From Spartinivicinus marinus (lineage in GTDB: Bacteria > Pseudomonadota > Gammaproteobacteria > Pseudomonadales > Zooshikellaceae), in the NCBI RefSeq assembly GCF_026309355.1, contig NZ_JAPJZK010000001.1, positions 620,001 through 684,000 on the forward strand: a stretch of DNA of 64,000 nucleotides, read 5' to 3'. Within the stretch, counting starts at the first letter, position 1. Every line of letters begins with the position of its first letter. The notes beneath the pieces are model-generated. The model worked only from the letters and a program-made list of their open reading frames with translations, did no database searches and was not told the origin of the DNA. Position numbers and translations under genes: made by a program. Shown here piece after piece: positions 23,388 to 33,712 of this stretch.

Positions 23388-23423
23388 ACAGGAAATCCGC
23401 TGAAGTTCAAGCGGATTTCCTGT
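23388..23423 (-). terminator. 14-bp perfect stem-loop after the MerR-like gene
   Basis: ACAGGAAATCCGCT (23388-23401) and AGCGGATTTCCTGT (23410-23423) are exact complements around an 8-base loop. It starts 7 bases beyond the MerR-like stop codon. No T-run follows on the minus strand, so it may stabilise or process the transcript rather than end it. Confidence 0.55.
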
Positions 23424-23429
23424 CGTGAT

Positions 23430-23792
23430 TTAACGAGACTTTAATACAGCAAGCACTTCTTCCAGCTCGGCGATCATCTGCCGTATAAGTTGTTTATATT
23501 GCGTGCGATCTGATTTTGAGTCTTCACCAGCAAGCTGATTTCTAGCCCCACCAATAGTAAAGCCTTTTTCATATAGCAAGCTTCTAATTTGCCGGATCAT
23601 TAATACATCTTGACGCTGGTAATAGCGACGATTACCTCGCCGCTTTACGGGTTTGAGTTGTTCAAACTCTTGTTCCCAATAACGAAGCACATGGGGCTTC
23701 ACCTGGCACAGCTCACTTACTTCACCAATAGTAAAGTAGCGTTTACCAGGTATCGCTGGTAGTTCTTCATTGATGATGCTTGGTTCCAGCAT
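23430..23792 (-). CDS. MerR-family regulator (ihfA-linked)
   Basis: A 120-residue protein with an N-terminal MerR winged helix: [25 protein letters not shown], then [18 protein letters not shown] at residues 48-66. The C-terminal helix is short and has no metal-binding cysteine motif, so the ligand is not evident. A MerR-like gene after ihfA and before tRNA-Pro is a conserved arrangement in Pseudomonas and relatives. It overlaps ihfA by 26 bases. Confidence 0.88.
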   Translation of the reverse strand: MLEPSIINEELPAIPGKRYFTIGEVSELCQVKPHVLRYWEQEFEQLKPVKRRGNRRYYQRQDVLMIRQIRSLLYEKGFTIGGARNQLAGEDSKSDRTQYKQLIRQMIAELEEVLAVLKSR

Positions 23793-24075
23793 ATGCCTCT
23801 ACTCTTGCCTTGAGTTTTTGTCCTGGTCTGAAGGTAACCACTCTTCTTGCAGATATTGGAATCTCCTCCCCTGTTTTTGGGTTTCGACCTGGCCTTTCTC
23901 GTTTGTCTCTTAAGTCAAAGTTACCAAAGCCAGACAATTTAACTTGTTCATTAGATTCCAAGGCATGACGAATTTCTTCAAAGAACAACTCTACCATATC
24001 CTTGGCTTCTCGCTTGTTAAGGCCAAGCTCCTCAAAAAGACGCTCAGCCATTTCTGCTTTCGTCAGTGCCGCCAT
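23767..24075 (-). CDS. ihfA: Integration host factor subunit alpha
   Basis: A 102-residue DNA-bending protein of the HU/IHF family. It shows the alpha-subunit features: [29 protein letters not shown], the [14 protein letters not shown] turn, and the [12 protein letters not shown] arm with the proline that intercalates DNA. IHF helps phage integration, packaging at cos and many promoters. It begins 3 bases after pheT, as in other gammaproteobacteria. Confidence 0.97.
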   Translation of the reverse strand: MAALTKAEMAERLFEELGLNKREAKDMVELFFEEIRHALESNEQVKLSGFGNFDLRDKRERPGRNPKTGEEIPISARRVVTFRPGQKLKARVEAYAGTKHHQ

Positions 24076-24078
24076 TGG

Positions 24079-26454
24079 CTACTTCCTCAAACTTGCCTGA
24101 AATTTTTGCTCCAGTTCTGTGACTACTTGATCAATAATTGAGTTCACCTCTTCATCATTAAGAGTGCGCGATGGATGTTGCAACGTCAAGCCTAAAGCCA
24201 CACTTTTCTGACCTGGTTCAATTCCTTTCCCTTCATATAAGTCGAATAAAGTCAATGACTTAAGCCATTCACCCGCTTTTTCCGCAATTACTGACTTAAG
24301 CTCTTGGGCTAATACTGCTCTATTTACAATAAACGCCAGGTCTCGTCTAACTTCTGGGAATTTAGACAATGGGACAAAGCTTGTAACTTTGCCAACACTA
24401 ATTGCCTTTAAGTCCAGCTCAAATAAATAGGCAGCATTCGGCAAATCCAACTTCGCTTGTAGTTCTGGATGCAATGTACCTAAGTGACCTGCAAGCTTTC
24501 CATTACAATAAACAGCAGCCGTTTGACCAGGGTGCATAGCGGTATGCTTACCAGGTTTAATTTCAACTTCAGCTTCATTACCTAAGGCAAGCAGTGCTTC
24601 TACATCTCCTTTCAGGTCATAGAAGTCTACTGACTGTTTTTGAGAGTGCCAGCTCTCTGGGAAGAGACTACCGTAAACAACACCCGCTATTTTTTGTTCT
24701 TGAGTCAAACCATTACCTGCTTCGATAAACACCTGCCCAGTTTCAAATAATCTGACTCTTGGCTGCTGTCTATTTAAGTTGTATTGCACATTGCTCAATA
24801 AACTTGGCAATAAGCTGGTTCTCATGACAGCCATGTCTGCCGAAATAGGATTAGCCAATGGTTGAGGCTTTAAATCTGGACTAAACAACTGCTGCAACTC
24901 TGAAGCAATAAAGCTGTAATTAATGACTTCTTGATAGCCTAAAGTTGTCAACAACTTACGCTGCTGATTTAGTGGTGTTTTAGTCTCTGGTATTTGTGCC
25001 ATTACCTGCTGGCTTTGCGGTGTTGTTGTGGGCAGTTGGTTATAGCCAAACACACGCGCAAGCTCTTCAATCAGGTCTTCTTCCCGCTCAATATCAAAAC
25101 GATAGCTCGGTACATCTACTATCCAACTGTTTTCTTCAGCAGCTGCCACTTGCATCCCAAGCCCACTTAGTATGGTTTCAACCTTTTCCTTCGCCATACC
25201 AAAGCCCAGCAGCCTTTCAATTATTGCTTCTCTCAATTTAACTTGTCGGCGTGGAGGTAGTTTTTCTTGTGCAACCGCCTCTGTTAATGGGCCAGGCTGA
25301 CCACCACAAATTGCTAAAATTAATGCGGTAGCACGTTCTGCTGCTAGCCGTGGTAGCTCATAGTCTACCCCTCGTTCAAAGCGATGCGATGAGTCGGTAT
25401 GCATACCATAACGACGTGCCTTACCAGCAATAGTGATCGGATTAAAAAAAGCACTTTCCAAGAAAATATCTTTGGTTTTTTCTGAAACCCCAGAGTGCTC
25501 TCCCCCCATAATTCCTGCCATTGCTAATGGCCCTTTTTCATCAGCAATCAGCAAAATATCATCTTGAAGGGTTATTTCCTGGCCATCTAATAATTTAAGT
25601 TTTTCCTCTGCCTTAGCTTTTCTCACAATTATTTGACCGTGTAATTCTGCCAAGTCAAAACCGTGCATTGGCTGTCCCAATTCCAACATCACATAGTTGG
25701 TCACATCAACCACAGGATCAATACTACGAATACCACTACGACGTAATTTTTCTTTTAGCCATAAAGGGGTAGGTTGTGATAAATCCACATCTTTTATTAC
25801 TCGGCCAATATAACGAGGACAGTCATCGGGTGCCTGTATTTCTATAGCAAATTTTTCATCAATTTGTGGAGGTACAGGTTTAATTTCAACTGAATTAACA
25901 GGCTCATCAAAGCTCACACCCACTTCACGAGCAACACCAGCAATACTTAAACAGTCAGCACGGTTAGGCGTTAAATCAACATCAATGATATGATCATCTA
26001 GTTGTAAATACTGACGTATATCTTCTCCAACAGGTGCATCAGCAGGTAGTGCCATTAATCCATCATGATTTTCAGAAATCCCTAACTCAGCTTCAGAGCA
26101 CAGCATTCCAAAAGACTCCACCCCTCTAAGTTTTGCCTTTTTAATTTTAAAATTTTCAGGCAATACAGCCCCAACCAAAGCAAACGGCACTTTCATTCCT
26201 GCTGTTGCGTTGGGCGCACCGCAAACCACTTGTAGGGTTTCATTACCAGCAGCTACCTGACACACTTTTAATTTATCAGCATTAGGGTGTGGCTCAGTAC
26301 TTAAAATTTCACCGACAACAATGCCTTTAAAATCACCAGCAACAGGCTCAACTTCATCAACTTCCAGCCCAGCCATGGTGATTGTAGATACTATTTCTTC
26401 AGTTGTTGCTTTCGGGTTAACCCACTCACGTAGCCACTGTTCACTGAATTTCAT
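24079..26454 (-). CDS. pheT: Phenylalanine-tRNA ligase beta subunit
   Basis: A 791-residue subunit, typical of the bacterial beta chain (about 795). The order of domains is visible: N-terminal EMAP-like tRNA-binding domain (VVGEILSTEPHPNADKLKVCQV, residues 45-66), B3/B4 editing region (VVDVTNYVMLELGQPMHGFD near 235), B5 and a catalytic-like core, then the C-terminal ferredoxin-like anticodon-binding domain (SKFPEVRRDLAFIV). It forms an alpha2-beta2 enzyme with pheS, 67 bases upstream. Confidence 0.98.
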   Translation of the reverse strand: MKFSEQWLREWVNPKATTEEIVSTITMAGLEVDEVEPVAGDFKGIVVGEILSTEPHPNADKLKVCQVAAGNETLQVVCGAPNATAGMKVPFALVGAVLPENFKIKKAKLRGVESFGMLCSEAELGISENHDGLMALPADAPVGEDIRQYLQLDDHIIDVDLTPNRADCLSIAGVAREVGVSFDEPVNSVEIKPVPPQIDEKFAIEIQAPDDCPRYIGRVIKDVDLSQPTPLWLKEKLRRSGIRSIDPVVDVTNYVMLELGQPMHGFDLAELHGQIIVRKAKAEEKLKLLDGQEITLQDDILLIADEKGPLAMAGIMGGEHSGVSEKTKDIFLESAFFNPITIAGKARRYGMHTDSSHRFERGVDYELPRLAAERATALILAICGGQPGPLTEAVAQEKLPPRRQVKLREAIIERLLGFGMAKEKVETILSGLGMQVAAAEENSWIVDVPSYRFDIEREEDLIEELARVFGYNQLPTTTPQSQQVMAQIPETKTPLNQQRKLLTTLGYQEVINYSFIASELQQLFSPDLKPQPLANPISADMAVMRTSLLPSLLSNVQYNLNRQQPRVRLFETGQVFIEAGNGLTQEQKIAGVVYGSLFPESWHSQKQSVDFYDLKGDVEALLALGNEAEVEIKPGKHTAMHPGQTAAVYCNGKLAGHLGTLHPELQAKLDLPNAAYLFELDLKAISVGKVTSFVPLSKFPEVRRDLAFIVNRAVLAQELKSVIAEKAGEWLKSLTLFDLYEGKGIEPGQKSVALGLTLQHPSRTLNDEEVNSIIDQVVTELEQKFQASLRK

Positions 26455-26521
26455 CGTTTTACCATTTACAAATTAATTATTCTGAAAACTATACGCCTTT
26501 CGTTGCTTTTATTAAGGCCAC

Positions 26522-27520
<999 letters not shown>

Positions 27521-27677
27521 TCACTCCGGCTATTAGTAATCAGTCTTTTACAAAAACCTTCTCAAAAATATAATTGTGCTGTTTGTTCAGCGCTTCAATA
27601 TACTTAACTTGATGTACAACACTAACCATTATTTTTGGCAAGGCTTTTCTGCTTCTTAGATTTTTCATGCTCCATAT

Positions 27678-27711
27678 ACTAAGAAAGGAGGCTTTAGCCT
27701 CCTTTCTTAGT
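27678..27711 (-). promoter_or_regulatory. Perfect 15-bp hairpin in the pheST leader
   Basis: ACTAAGAAAGGAGGC (27678-27692) and GCCTCCTTTCTTAGT (27697-27711) are exact complements around a four-base loop. It is 22 bases beyond the rplT stop and 160 bases before pheS. On the minus strand no T-run follows directly. It is probably the 3' end or processing site of the infC-rpmI-rplT transcript, or an attenuator before pheST. Confidence 0.7.
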
Positions 27712-27733
27712 TTCAGTCGATGTACAAATCTGG

Positions 27734-28090
27734 TTAGGCTAATGCCAGCTTTGCCTTTTCGACTATCTGAGTAAACACTTCTTTATCATTAACAGCTAAG
27801 TCTGCTAGGACTTTACGGTCGATGGTAACAGAAGCTTTTTTCAAACCAGCAATAAAACGGCTATAGGATAAGCCGTTCATACGCGCACCTGCATTAATTC
27901 GAGCAATCCACAATGCACGGAACTGACGCTTACGCTGACGACGGTCACGGTAAGCATACTGGCCTGCTTTAGTAACAGCTTGTTTAGCTACACGAAATAC
28001 TCGGCTACGAGCACCGTAATAACCTTTAGCCTGCTTTAAAATTTTCTTATGACGGCGACGCGCCACAACACCACGTTTAACTCGAGGCAT
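27734..28090 (-). CDS. rplT: 50S ribosomal protein L20
   Basis: A 118-residue, very basic protein with the L20 pattern: [20 protein letters not shown], then [23 protein letters not shown] and the C-terminal [22 protein letters not shown]20 binds 23S rRNA early in assembly and in other bacteria represses rpmI-rplT translation. It is 44 bases beyond rpmI. Confidence 0.99.
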   Translation of the reverse strand: MPRVKRGVVARRRHKKILKQAKGYYGARSRVFRVAKQAVTKAGQYAYRDRRQRKRQFRALWIARINAGARMNGLSYSRFIAGLKKASVTIDRKVLADLAVNDKEVFTQIVEKAKLALA

Positions 28091-28134
28091 TCCTCACTCC
28101 TACTTTAAAAATATTGAACCCTAAGAAAAGTTGA

Positions 28135-28329
28135 CTAGTTCGCTCGCAGCATTCTTTTTACTGCTGGTACATCAGCAGCAGCTACTGCAGAGGTACCACG
28201 TAACTGACGCTTACGCTTAGTGGTCATTTTTGTGAGGATGTGGCTTTTAAACGCACTCTTACGCTTAAAGCCAGACGCAGTCTTTTTAAAGCGCTTCGCA
28301 GCACCTTTGTTGGTTTTCATTTTTGGCAT
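28135..28329 (-). CDS. rpmI: 50S ribosomal protein L35
   Basis: A 64-residue basic protein beginning [17 protein letters not shown], the L35 signature. The ATG at 28329 follows GGAGTGAATATT; a longer in-frame reading would need an ATT codon with no homology. It lies between infC and rplT as in most bacteria. Confidence 0.98.
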   Translation of the reverse strand: MPKMKTNKGAAKRFKKTASGFKRKSAFKSHILTKMTTKRKRQLRGTSAVAAADVPAVKRMLRAN

Positions 28330-28419
28330 AATATTCACTCCGCATTCGTGAGGCTTATAGCCTTTGCCATTTAGTTAATAAAAAGTAGTGAAACTAACCC
28401 TGTGTCAGTTTGCTTAAAA

Positions 28420-28956
28420 CTACTTTTTCTTTTTCGGGGCTAACACCATGATCAACTGACGACCTTCCATTTTGGGATATTGCTCAACAGTACCGTACTC
28501 GTCCAAGTCGGCTTCAACCCGTTTTAGCAACTCTAATCCCAGCTCTTGGTGAGCCATCTCTCGACCGCGGTATCTTAACGACACCTTGGCTTTATTGCCC
28601 TCTGTAAGGAAACGTATCAGGTTGCGCAGTTTTACCTGATAATCCCCTTCTTCGGTTCCCGGGCGAAACTTAATTTCTTTCACCTGAGTTTGTTTCTGCT
28701 TTTTCTTTGCAGCCGCTTTCTGCTTTTTAAGCTCAAACAGATGCTTGCCATAATCCATTACTTTACAAACAGGTGGCTCGGCACTGCTATTGATTTCGAC
28801 TAGATCAAGCGTAGCTTCTTTTGCCTTAGCCAATGCATCGGATAAATCTACAATGCCTACCTGATCGCCATCAGCTCCAATCAAACGCACCTGTTTAGCA
28901 CGAATCTCATCGTTGATACGATTGGCACGTTTTTCTCTTCTGTTGTCGCGCTTAAT
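28420..28956 (-). CDS. infC: Translation initiation factor IF-3 (AUU start codon)
   Basis: A 178-residue factor that binds the 30S subunit and checks the start codon. N-domain motifs include [24 protein letters not shown]-domain motifs include [21 protein letters not shown] and [13 protein letters not shown]-like text. The first ATG (28890) would delete about 22 conserved residues. Reading back gives ATT-AAG-CGC with TAGGAG 8 bases upstream, matching the AUU start used by E. coli infC for autoregulation. A second in-frame ATT at 28962 is possible but too close to the site. It starts 11 bases after thrS. Confidence 0.95.
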   Translation of the reverse strand: MKRDNRREKRANRINDEIRAKQVRLIGADGDQVGIVDLSDALAKAKEATLDLVEINSSAEPPVCKVMDYGKHLFELKKQKAAAKKKQKQTQVKEIKFRPGTEEGDYQVKLRNLIRFLTEGNKAKVSLRYRGREMAHQELGLELLKRVEADLDEYGTVEQYPKMEGRQLIMVLAPKKKK

Positions 28957-28967
28957 TGTAATGTCTC

Positions 28968-30899
28968 CTACTTCGATTCACTCTGTAATCGGCCGCGTAA
29001 TTCTATATCTGCTGACAGATGCTTGCAGAACTCTTCGATTGAGAGGGTTCCTAGGTCTTGCCCTTTTCGAGTCCTTACAGCGACCGTCCCAGCATTCATC
29101 TCTTGATCACCAACAACCAAGAGATAAGGTACTTTTTGTAAAGTGTGCTCGCGGATTTTAAAACTGATTTTTTCGTTTCTCAAGTCTGATAAGACTCGAA
29201 AGCCTTGATTTTTTAGTTGATCAACGACTTTCGCTGCATAGTCAGCCTGATTATCGGTAATATTTAACACCACCGCTTGCACAGGTGCCAGCCAAGGTGG
29301 CATTGCACCTTCATAGTGCTCAATTAAAATACCGATAAAACGCTCAAACGAGCCAAGTATAGCACGGTGTAGCATCACTGGAACTTGACGCGAGCCATCT
29401 TCAGCCACGTATTGAGCACTCAATCGATCAGGCATTGAAAAGTCTACCTGAATTGTTCCACACTGCCATACCCGACCAATACAGTCTTTTAATGAAAACT
29501 CAATTTTAGGTCCATAAAAGGCACCTTCGCCAGGTAGCTCTTCCCAATCTAAACCAGTAGCATCAAGCGCAGAGGCAAGAGCAGCTTCTGCCTGATCCCA
29601 TACTGCATCAGAACCAACTCGTTGCTCAGGACGAGTGGATAGCTTTAGCATCACTTCATCAAAGCTAAAATCTCGGTAAACAGCAAATAGTAAGTCTATA
29701 AACGTGGCCACTTCTTGCTGGATCTGATCCTCAGTACAGAAAATATGAGCATCATCTTGGGTAAAGCCTCTTACCCGCATCAGACCATGTAAGGTACCAG
29801 ATGGTTCATCACGATGACAGGAGCCAAATTCAGCCAGACGTAATGGCAGGTCACGGTAACTCCGTAATCCTTGATTAAATACCTGCACATGGCAAGGGCA
29901 GTTCATCGGTTTTACAGCAAAATCGCGGCTTTCTGAATGGGTCGTATACATCATGTCCTGGAACTTATCCCAGTGCCCAGATTTTTCCCATAAAGTTCGA
30001 TCAACCATTTGAGGGGTTTTTATTTCCAGGTAACCATTATCACGCTGAACCTGTCGCATATACTGCTCAATCACTTGATAAATAGTCCAGCCATGATGAT
30101 GCCAAAACACCATTCCTGGCGCTTCTTCCTGAGTATGAAATAACCCTAGTCGCTTACCTAGCTTACGATGGTCCCTTTTTTCTGCTTCTTCCAAACGATG
30201 CAAATAAGCTTTTAGCTGCTTTTTATCAGCCCAAGCAGTACCATAAATACGCTGCAACATTTCATTATTAGAATCGCCCCGCCAGTAGGCACCAGCCAGT
30301 TTAGTGAGCTTGAAGGCTCTTAAAAAACGGGTATTGGGTACATGGGGGCCACGACACATATCAGTGTATTCTTCATGATGATATAAGCCGACTGCCTTAA
30401 CAGTTGCATCCATATCATCAATCAACTGTACTTTATAGTTCTCACCTCTATCGAGAAACACCTGCCGTGCTTCTTCCACAGGAGTCATCTTTTTAATGAC
30501 AGGATAATTTTTTTTAATCAACTCACCGATTCGAGTCTCGATTGCCTGCAGGTCTTCGTGAGTAAATGAGCGCTCATAAGCGATATCATAATAGAAACCA
30601 TTTTCTATTACTGGACCAATCGCCATTTTAGCCGTTGGGAACAGCTGCTTTACTGCATGGCCAACTAAGTGAGCAAATGAGTGGCGAATAATGTCGACAC
30701 CTTCTTCGTCTTTGGCGGTAATGATTTGAAGCTCAGCATCTTCTTCAATTAGGTCACAGGCATCTTTTAGCTGACCATTGACGCGACCGGCAATCGTAGC
30801 TTTAGCCAGTCCGGGGCCGATTGATTCAGCGACAGCTAACACAGATATGGGCTGATCAAACTGGCGGTTACTGCCATCAGGAAGGGTAATTACAGGCAT
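28968..30899 (-). CDS. thrS: Threonine-tRNA ligase
   Basis: A 643-residue class II synthetase of normal length. In order: N-terminal TGS domain (residues 1-61), editing domain with [13 protein letters not shown] and the metal-binding CRGPH, catalytic core with the zinc-binding [10 protein letters not shown] segment and motif 3 [19 protein letters not shown], and the C-terminal anticodon-binding domain. AAGGAA precedes the ATG. It heads the cluster that continues with infC. Confidence 0.99.
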   Translation of the reverse strand: MPVITLPDGSNRQFDQPISVLAVAESIGPGLAKATIAGRVNGQLKDACDLIEEDAELQIITAKDEEGVDIIRHSFAHLVGHAVKQLFPTAKMAIGPVIENGFYYDIAYERSFTHEDLQAIETRIGELIKKNYPVIKKMTPVEEARQVFLDRGENYKVQLIDDMDATVKAVGLYHHEEYTDMCRGPHVPNTRFLRAFKLTKLAGAYWRGDSNNEMLQRIYGTAWADKKQLKAYLHRLEEAEKRDHRKLGKRLGLFHTQEEAPGMVFWHHHGWTIYQVIEQYMRQVQRDNGYLEIKTPQMVDRTLWEKSGHWDKFQDMMYTTHSESRDFAVKPMNCPCHVQVFNQGLRSYRDLPLRLAEFGSCHRDEPSGTLHGLMRVRGFTQDDAHIFCTEDQIQQEVATFIDLLFAVYRDFSFDEVMLKLSTRPEQRVGSDAVWDQAEAALASALDATGLDWEELPGEGAFYGPKIEFSLKDCIGRVWQCGTIQVDFSMPDRLSAQYVAEDGSRQVPVMLHRAILGSFERFIGILIEHYEGAMPPWLAPVQAVVLNITDNQADYAAKVVDQLKNQGFRVLSDLRNEKISFKIREHTLQKVPYLLVVGDQEMNAGTVAVRTRKGQDLGTLSIEEFCKHLSADIELRGRLQSESK

Positions 30900-31017
30900 T
30901 AGATTTCCTTACTTGGTTCAGTGGTGACCCACACCAAAGGCCACATGTTTAGTTTGCTTTGTAAGGTAAACTCAGTCAGGAGACTTGTTTGTTAACTCAA
31001 ACATTCAAAGCGAAACA

Positions 31018-31041
31018 GAAAAAGCCAGTCTTTAGACTGGC
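31018..31041 (-). terminator. Terminator downstream of tRNA-Val
   Basis: GCCAGTC/GACTGGC (31024-31030 / 31035-31041) with a four-base loop. On the minus strand TTTTT follows, 14 bases beyond the tRNA 3' end. On the plus strand CTCTTTT follows, so it may also work weakly in the other direction. Confidence 0.82.
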
Positions 31042-31054
31042 CTCTTTTAAAACT

Positions 31055-31131
31055 TGGTAGGCGCGATTGGAGTCGAACCAACGACCTCCACCATGTCAAG
31101 GTGGCGCTCTAACCAACTGAGCTACGCGCCT
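31055..31131 (-). tRNA. tRNA-Val (anticodon GAC)
   Basis: A 77-base cloverleaf with encoded CCA. The acceptor stem is AGGCGCG/CGCGCCT with discriminator A. The anticodon stem CCACC/GGTGG encloses TTGACAT, giving GAC. The T arm is GTTGGTTCGACTCCAAT. It stands alone with its own terminator. Confidence 0.97.
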
Positions 31132-31206
31132 GAAACGTGGGGCGTACCTTATCAATCATTTTAAAAAAAGACAACCCCTATTTTGCAATGCCATCTTAGG
31201 TAACTA

Positions 31207-32223
31207 TCACGCCTGATAGTAATCCCGATACCATTGAACAAACCGGTCAATACCTTCAGCAACTGTTGTGCTTGGTTTGTAGTCTACATCATTAACCAGG
31301 TCTTCTACATTGGCATAAGTATCGGGCACATCACCAGGTTGTAATGGTAACAAGTTCATTTCCGCTTTTTTGCCTAGTTTTTCTTCCAGAGTACTAATGT
31401 ATGTCAGCAGCTCCACTGGCTGGTTGTTACCAATATTGTATACCCGCCATGGGGCTTTGGAAGTACCGGGATCTGGGCTCATGCCAGTCCAGTCAGGATT
31501 TGCGGTGGCCGTTTTATCAAGGGTTCTGACTACACCTTCAACAATATCATCAACATAGGTAAAGTCACGGCGATGCTTACCATAGTTAAAGACGTCAATT
31601 GGCTTACCAGCCAGAATATTTTTGGTAAATAAAAACAGCGCCATATCGGGCCGCCCCCAAGGGCCATAAACGGTAAAAAAGCGCAGCCCTGTAGTAGGTA
31701 AGCCGTATAATGAAGAGTAGGTATGCGCCATCAGCTCATTAGACTTTTTAGTGGCTGCATACAATGACAGTGGGTGATCCACATTGTGATGCACTGAGAA
31801 TGGCATTTCTTCGTTGGCACCATACACAGAGCTAGAAGAGGCATACACCAAGTGTTTAACTTGCTGATGCCGGCAGCCTTCCAAAATATTCATAAAACCA
31901 ACGATATTACTATCGATATAAGCATGAGGGTTTTCTATAGAATACCGAACACCAGCTTGAGCAGCTAAGTGAACCACCTTATCAAACTGCTCTTCAGCAA
32001 ACAGCTTGGCCATTCCTTCTTTATCAGCCAAGTCCATTTTAACAAACTGAAAATTGGAAGCCTGCTCATGGCTGTCAATCAACTTCAACCGATCCAGCTT
32101 GAGGTTAACGTCATAATAATCATTAACATTATCCAAGCCTACAACCTGATCACCACGGGATAATAAATAACGAGTCACATGACAACCAATAAACCCAGCT
32201 GCTCCTGTTACTAAAATCTTCAT
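31207..32223 (-). CDS. UDP-glucuronate 4-epimerase-like NAD-dependent epimerase
   Basis: A 338-residue extended short-chain dehydrogenase. The NAD-binding GAAGFIG lies at residues 7-13, the catalytic Ser/Tyr-xxx-Lys is in the YASSSSVYG and YAATKKSNE segments, and [22 protein letters not shown] is the sugar-binding signature of UDP-glucuronate epimerases (CapI/LspL type). It would convert UDP-GlcA to UDP-GalA for capsule or LPS. A TTG 12 bases upstream (32235) has a better-spaced AGGA, so the protein may be four residues longer. UDP-glucose dehydrogenase is the adjacent gene. Confidence 0.92.
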   Translation of the reverse strand: MKILVTGAAGFIGCHVTRYLLSRGDQVVGLDNVNDYYDVNLKLDRLKLIDSHEQASNFQFVKMDLADKEGMAKLFAEEQFDKVVHLAAQAGVRYSIENPHAYIDSNIVGFMNILEGCRHQQVKHLVYASSSSVYGANEEMPFSVHHNVDHPLSLYAATKKSNELMAHTYSSLYGLPTTGLRFFTVYGPWGRPDMALFLFTKNILAGKPIDVFNYGKHRRDFTYVDDIVEGVVRTLDKTATANPDWTGMSPDPGTSKAPWRVYNIGNNQPVELLTYISTLEEKLGKKAEMNLLPLQPGDVPDTYANVEDLVNDVDYKPSTTVAEGIDRFVQWYRDYYQA

Positions 32224-32354
32224 ATTATTGCTCAACTTGGCTTCCTACTTAATGAGACTGCCGCAAAACGATTGCGCTAATATTTTCCACCAGTTTCACT
32301 GATAGTATACAACACTTACTTCTTACAAAAACGGCAAAACAAGGCAGCATTATT

Positions 32355-33692
32355 TTACCCATTTAATGCAGACTTGCCACGACCAATGGCGTAATAGTGA
32401 AACCCCAAACAAGCCATCGCATGAGGATCATAAATATTACGGCCATCAAAAATGACAGGTTGGCGCAACAACTGCCTCATCTGCTCAAAATCTGGGGCAC
32501 GAAACACCGCCCACTCAGTACAGATAACCAACGCATCTGCTTCAACTAAAGCATCATAAGGGTTATCAACCAAAGTCAGTTTCAGGCTCCCTTCATAGAT
32601 TAACCTGGCTTGCGCCATGGCTTCTGGGTCAAATGCCTTAACGGTTGCACCCACCTGCCATAATTGCTCCATTAACTGTCGACTGGGGGCTTCACGCATA
32701 TCATCGGTTTTAGGCTTAAATGCTAACCCCCAAACAGCAATCACTTTGCCACTTAGCTCGCCAGCAAAATACTGGTTGAGCTTATTGAATAGCGCTTGCT
32801 TCTGCTTTTGATTAACCTGATCGACTGTTTCTAATAAGGTTAGAGGACTACCAGCTTGTCTTGCTGTTTGCGTAATTGCTTTGACATCCTTTGGAAAACA
32901 GGAGCCACCATAACCACAGCCTGGATAAATAAAGTGATAACCAATTCGATGATCAGAACCAATGCCTAGTCGAACTTGCTCAATATCAACACCTAAGCGC
33001 TCAGCTAGATTAGCCATATCGTTCATAAAGCTAATTTTGGTCGCCAACATAGCATTGGCTGCATACTTGGTTAGTTCTGCCGCCTTAACCTCCATAAACA
33101 TCATTCGATTATGGTTACGATTAAATGGCGCATAAATTTCAGACATCACCTGTTTTGTGCTTTCTGATTCAACACCGACAACAATTCGGTCAGGCCGCAT
33201 AAAATCTGCAACAGCAGCCCCCTCCTTGAGAAATTCAGGATTTGCTACCACTTCAACGTTAACTGTTAAGCCACGTACTTCTAACTGTTGATCAACAACC
33301 TGCTTAACTTTTTCAGCCGTGCCTACAGGCACAGTCGATTTAGTAACAATAATTTTACTATCAGTAATATGACTGCCAATTTGCTCAGCCAAACCTAATA
33401 CATACTGTAAATCCGCAGAACCATCTCCGTTGGGTGGTGTTCCTACTGCAATAAAAATAACATCTGCATAATTAAGAGACTGCAAAAAATCGTCACTGAA
33501 AAAGAGTCGCTGACTGACATTGCGCTTTATAATTTGAGCCAGGCCAGGCTCAAAAAAAGGTACCTGACCTTGCAACAATTGTTGAATTTTTTCACGATTA
33601 ATATCAAAGCAAAAAACTTGATGCCCTACATCAGCTAGGCAGGCCCCTGTTACGAGACCTACATAGCCTGTCCCCATAATGGTTATTTTCAT
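32355..33692 (-). CDS. ugd: UDP-glucose 6-dehydrogenase
   Basis: A 445-residue enzyme that oxidises UDP-glucose to UDP-glucuronate using two NAD. The N-terminal Rossmann motif GTGYVGLVTG lies at 7-16. The catalytic cysteine is in YPGCGYGGSCFPKDVKA near residue 260, and the C-terminal domain ends with DALVICTEWAVFRAPDF and VIFDGRNIYDP. Its product is the substrate of the epimerase downstream (131 bases). Together they supply acidic sugars for surface polysaccharide. Confidence 0.95.
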   Translation of the reverse strand: MKITIMGTGYVGLVTGACLADVGHQVFCFDINREKIQQLLQGQVPFFEPGLAQIIKRNVSQRLFFSDDFLQSLNYADVIFIAVGTPPNGDGSADLQYVLGLAEQIGSHITDSKIIVTKSTVPVGTAEKVKQVVDQQLEVRGLTVNVEVVANPEFLKEGAAVADFMRPDRIVVGVESESTKQVMSEIYAPFNRNHNRMMFMEVKAAELTKYAANAMLATKISFMNDMANLAERLGVDIEQVRLGIGSDHRIGYHFIYPGCGYGGSCFPKDVKAITQTARQAGSPLTLLETVDQVNQKQKQALFNKLNQYFAGELSGKVIAVWGLAFKPKTDDMREAPSRQLMEQLWQVGATVKAFDPEAMAQARLIYEGSLKLTLVDNPYDALVEADALVICTEWAVFRAPDFEQMRQLLRQPVIFDGRNIYDPHAMACLGFHYYAIGRGKSALNG

Positions 33693-33712
33693 GAGTAGTC
33701 GCTTTAAGAAAA

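Noticed and set aside
27540-27668. Possible 42-residue small gene between rplT and pheS
   Set aside because: GGAG is only one base from the ATG, there is no family likeness, and the composition is not convincing.
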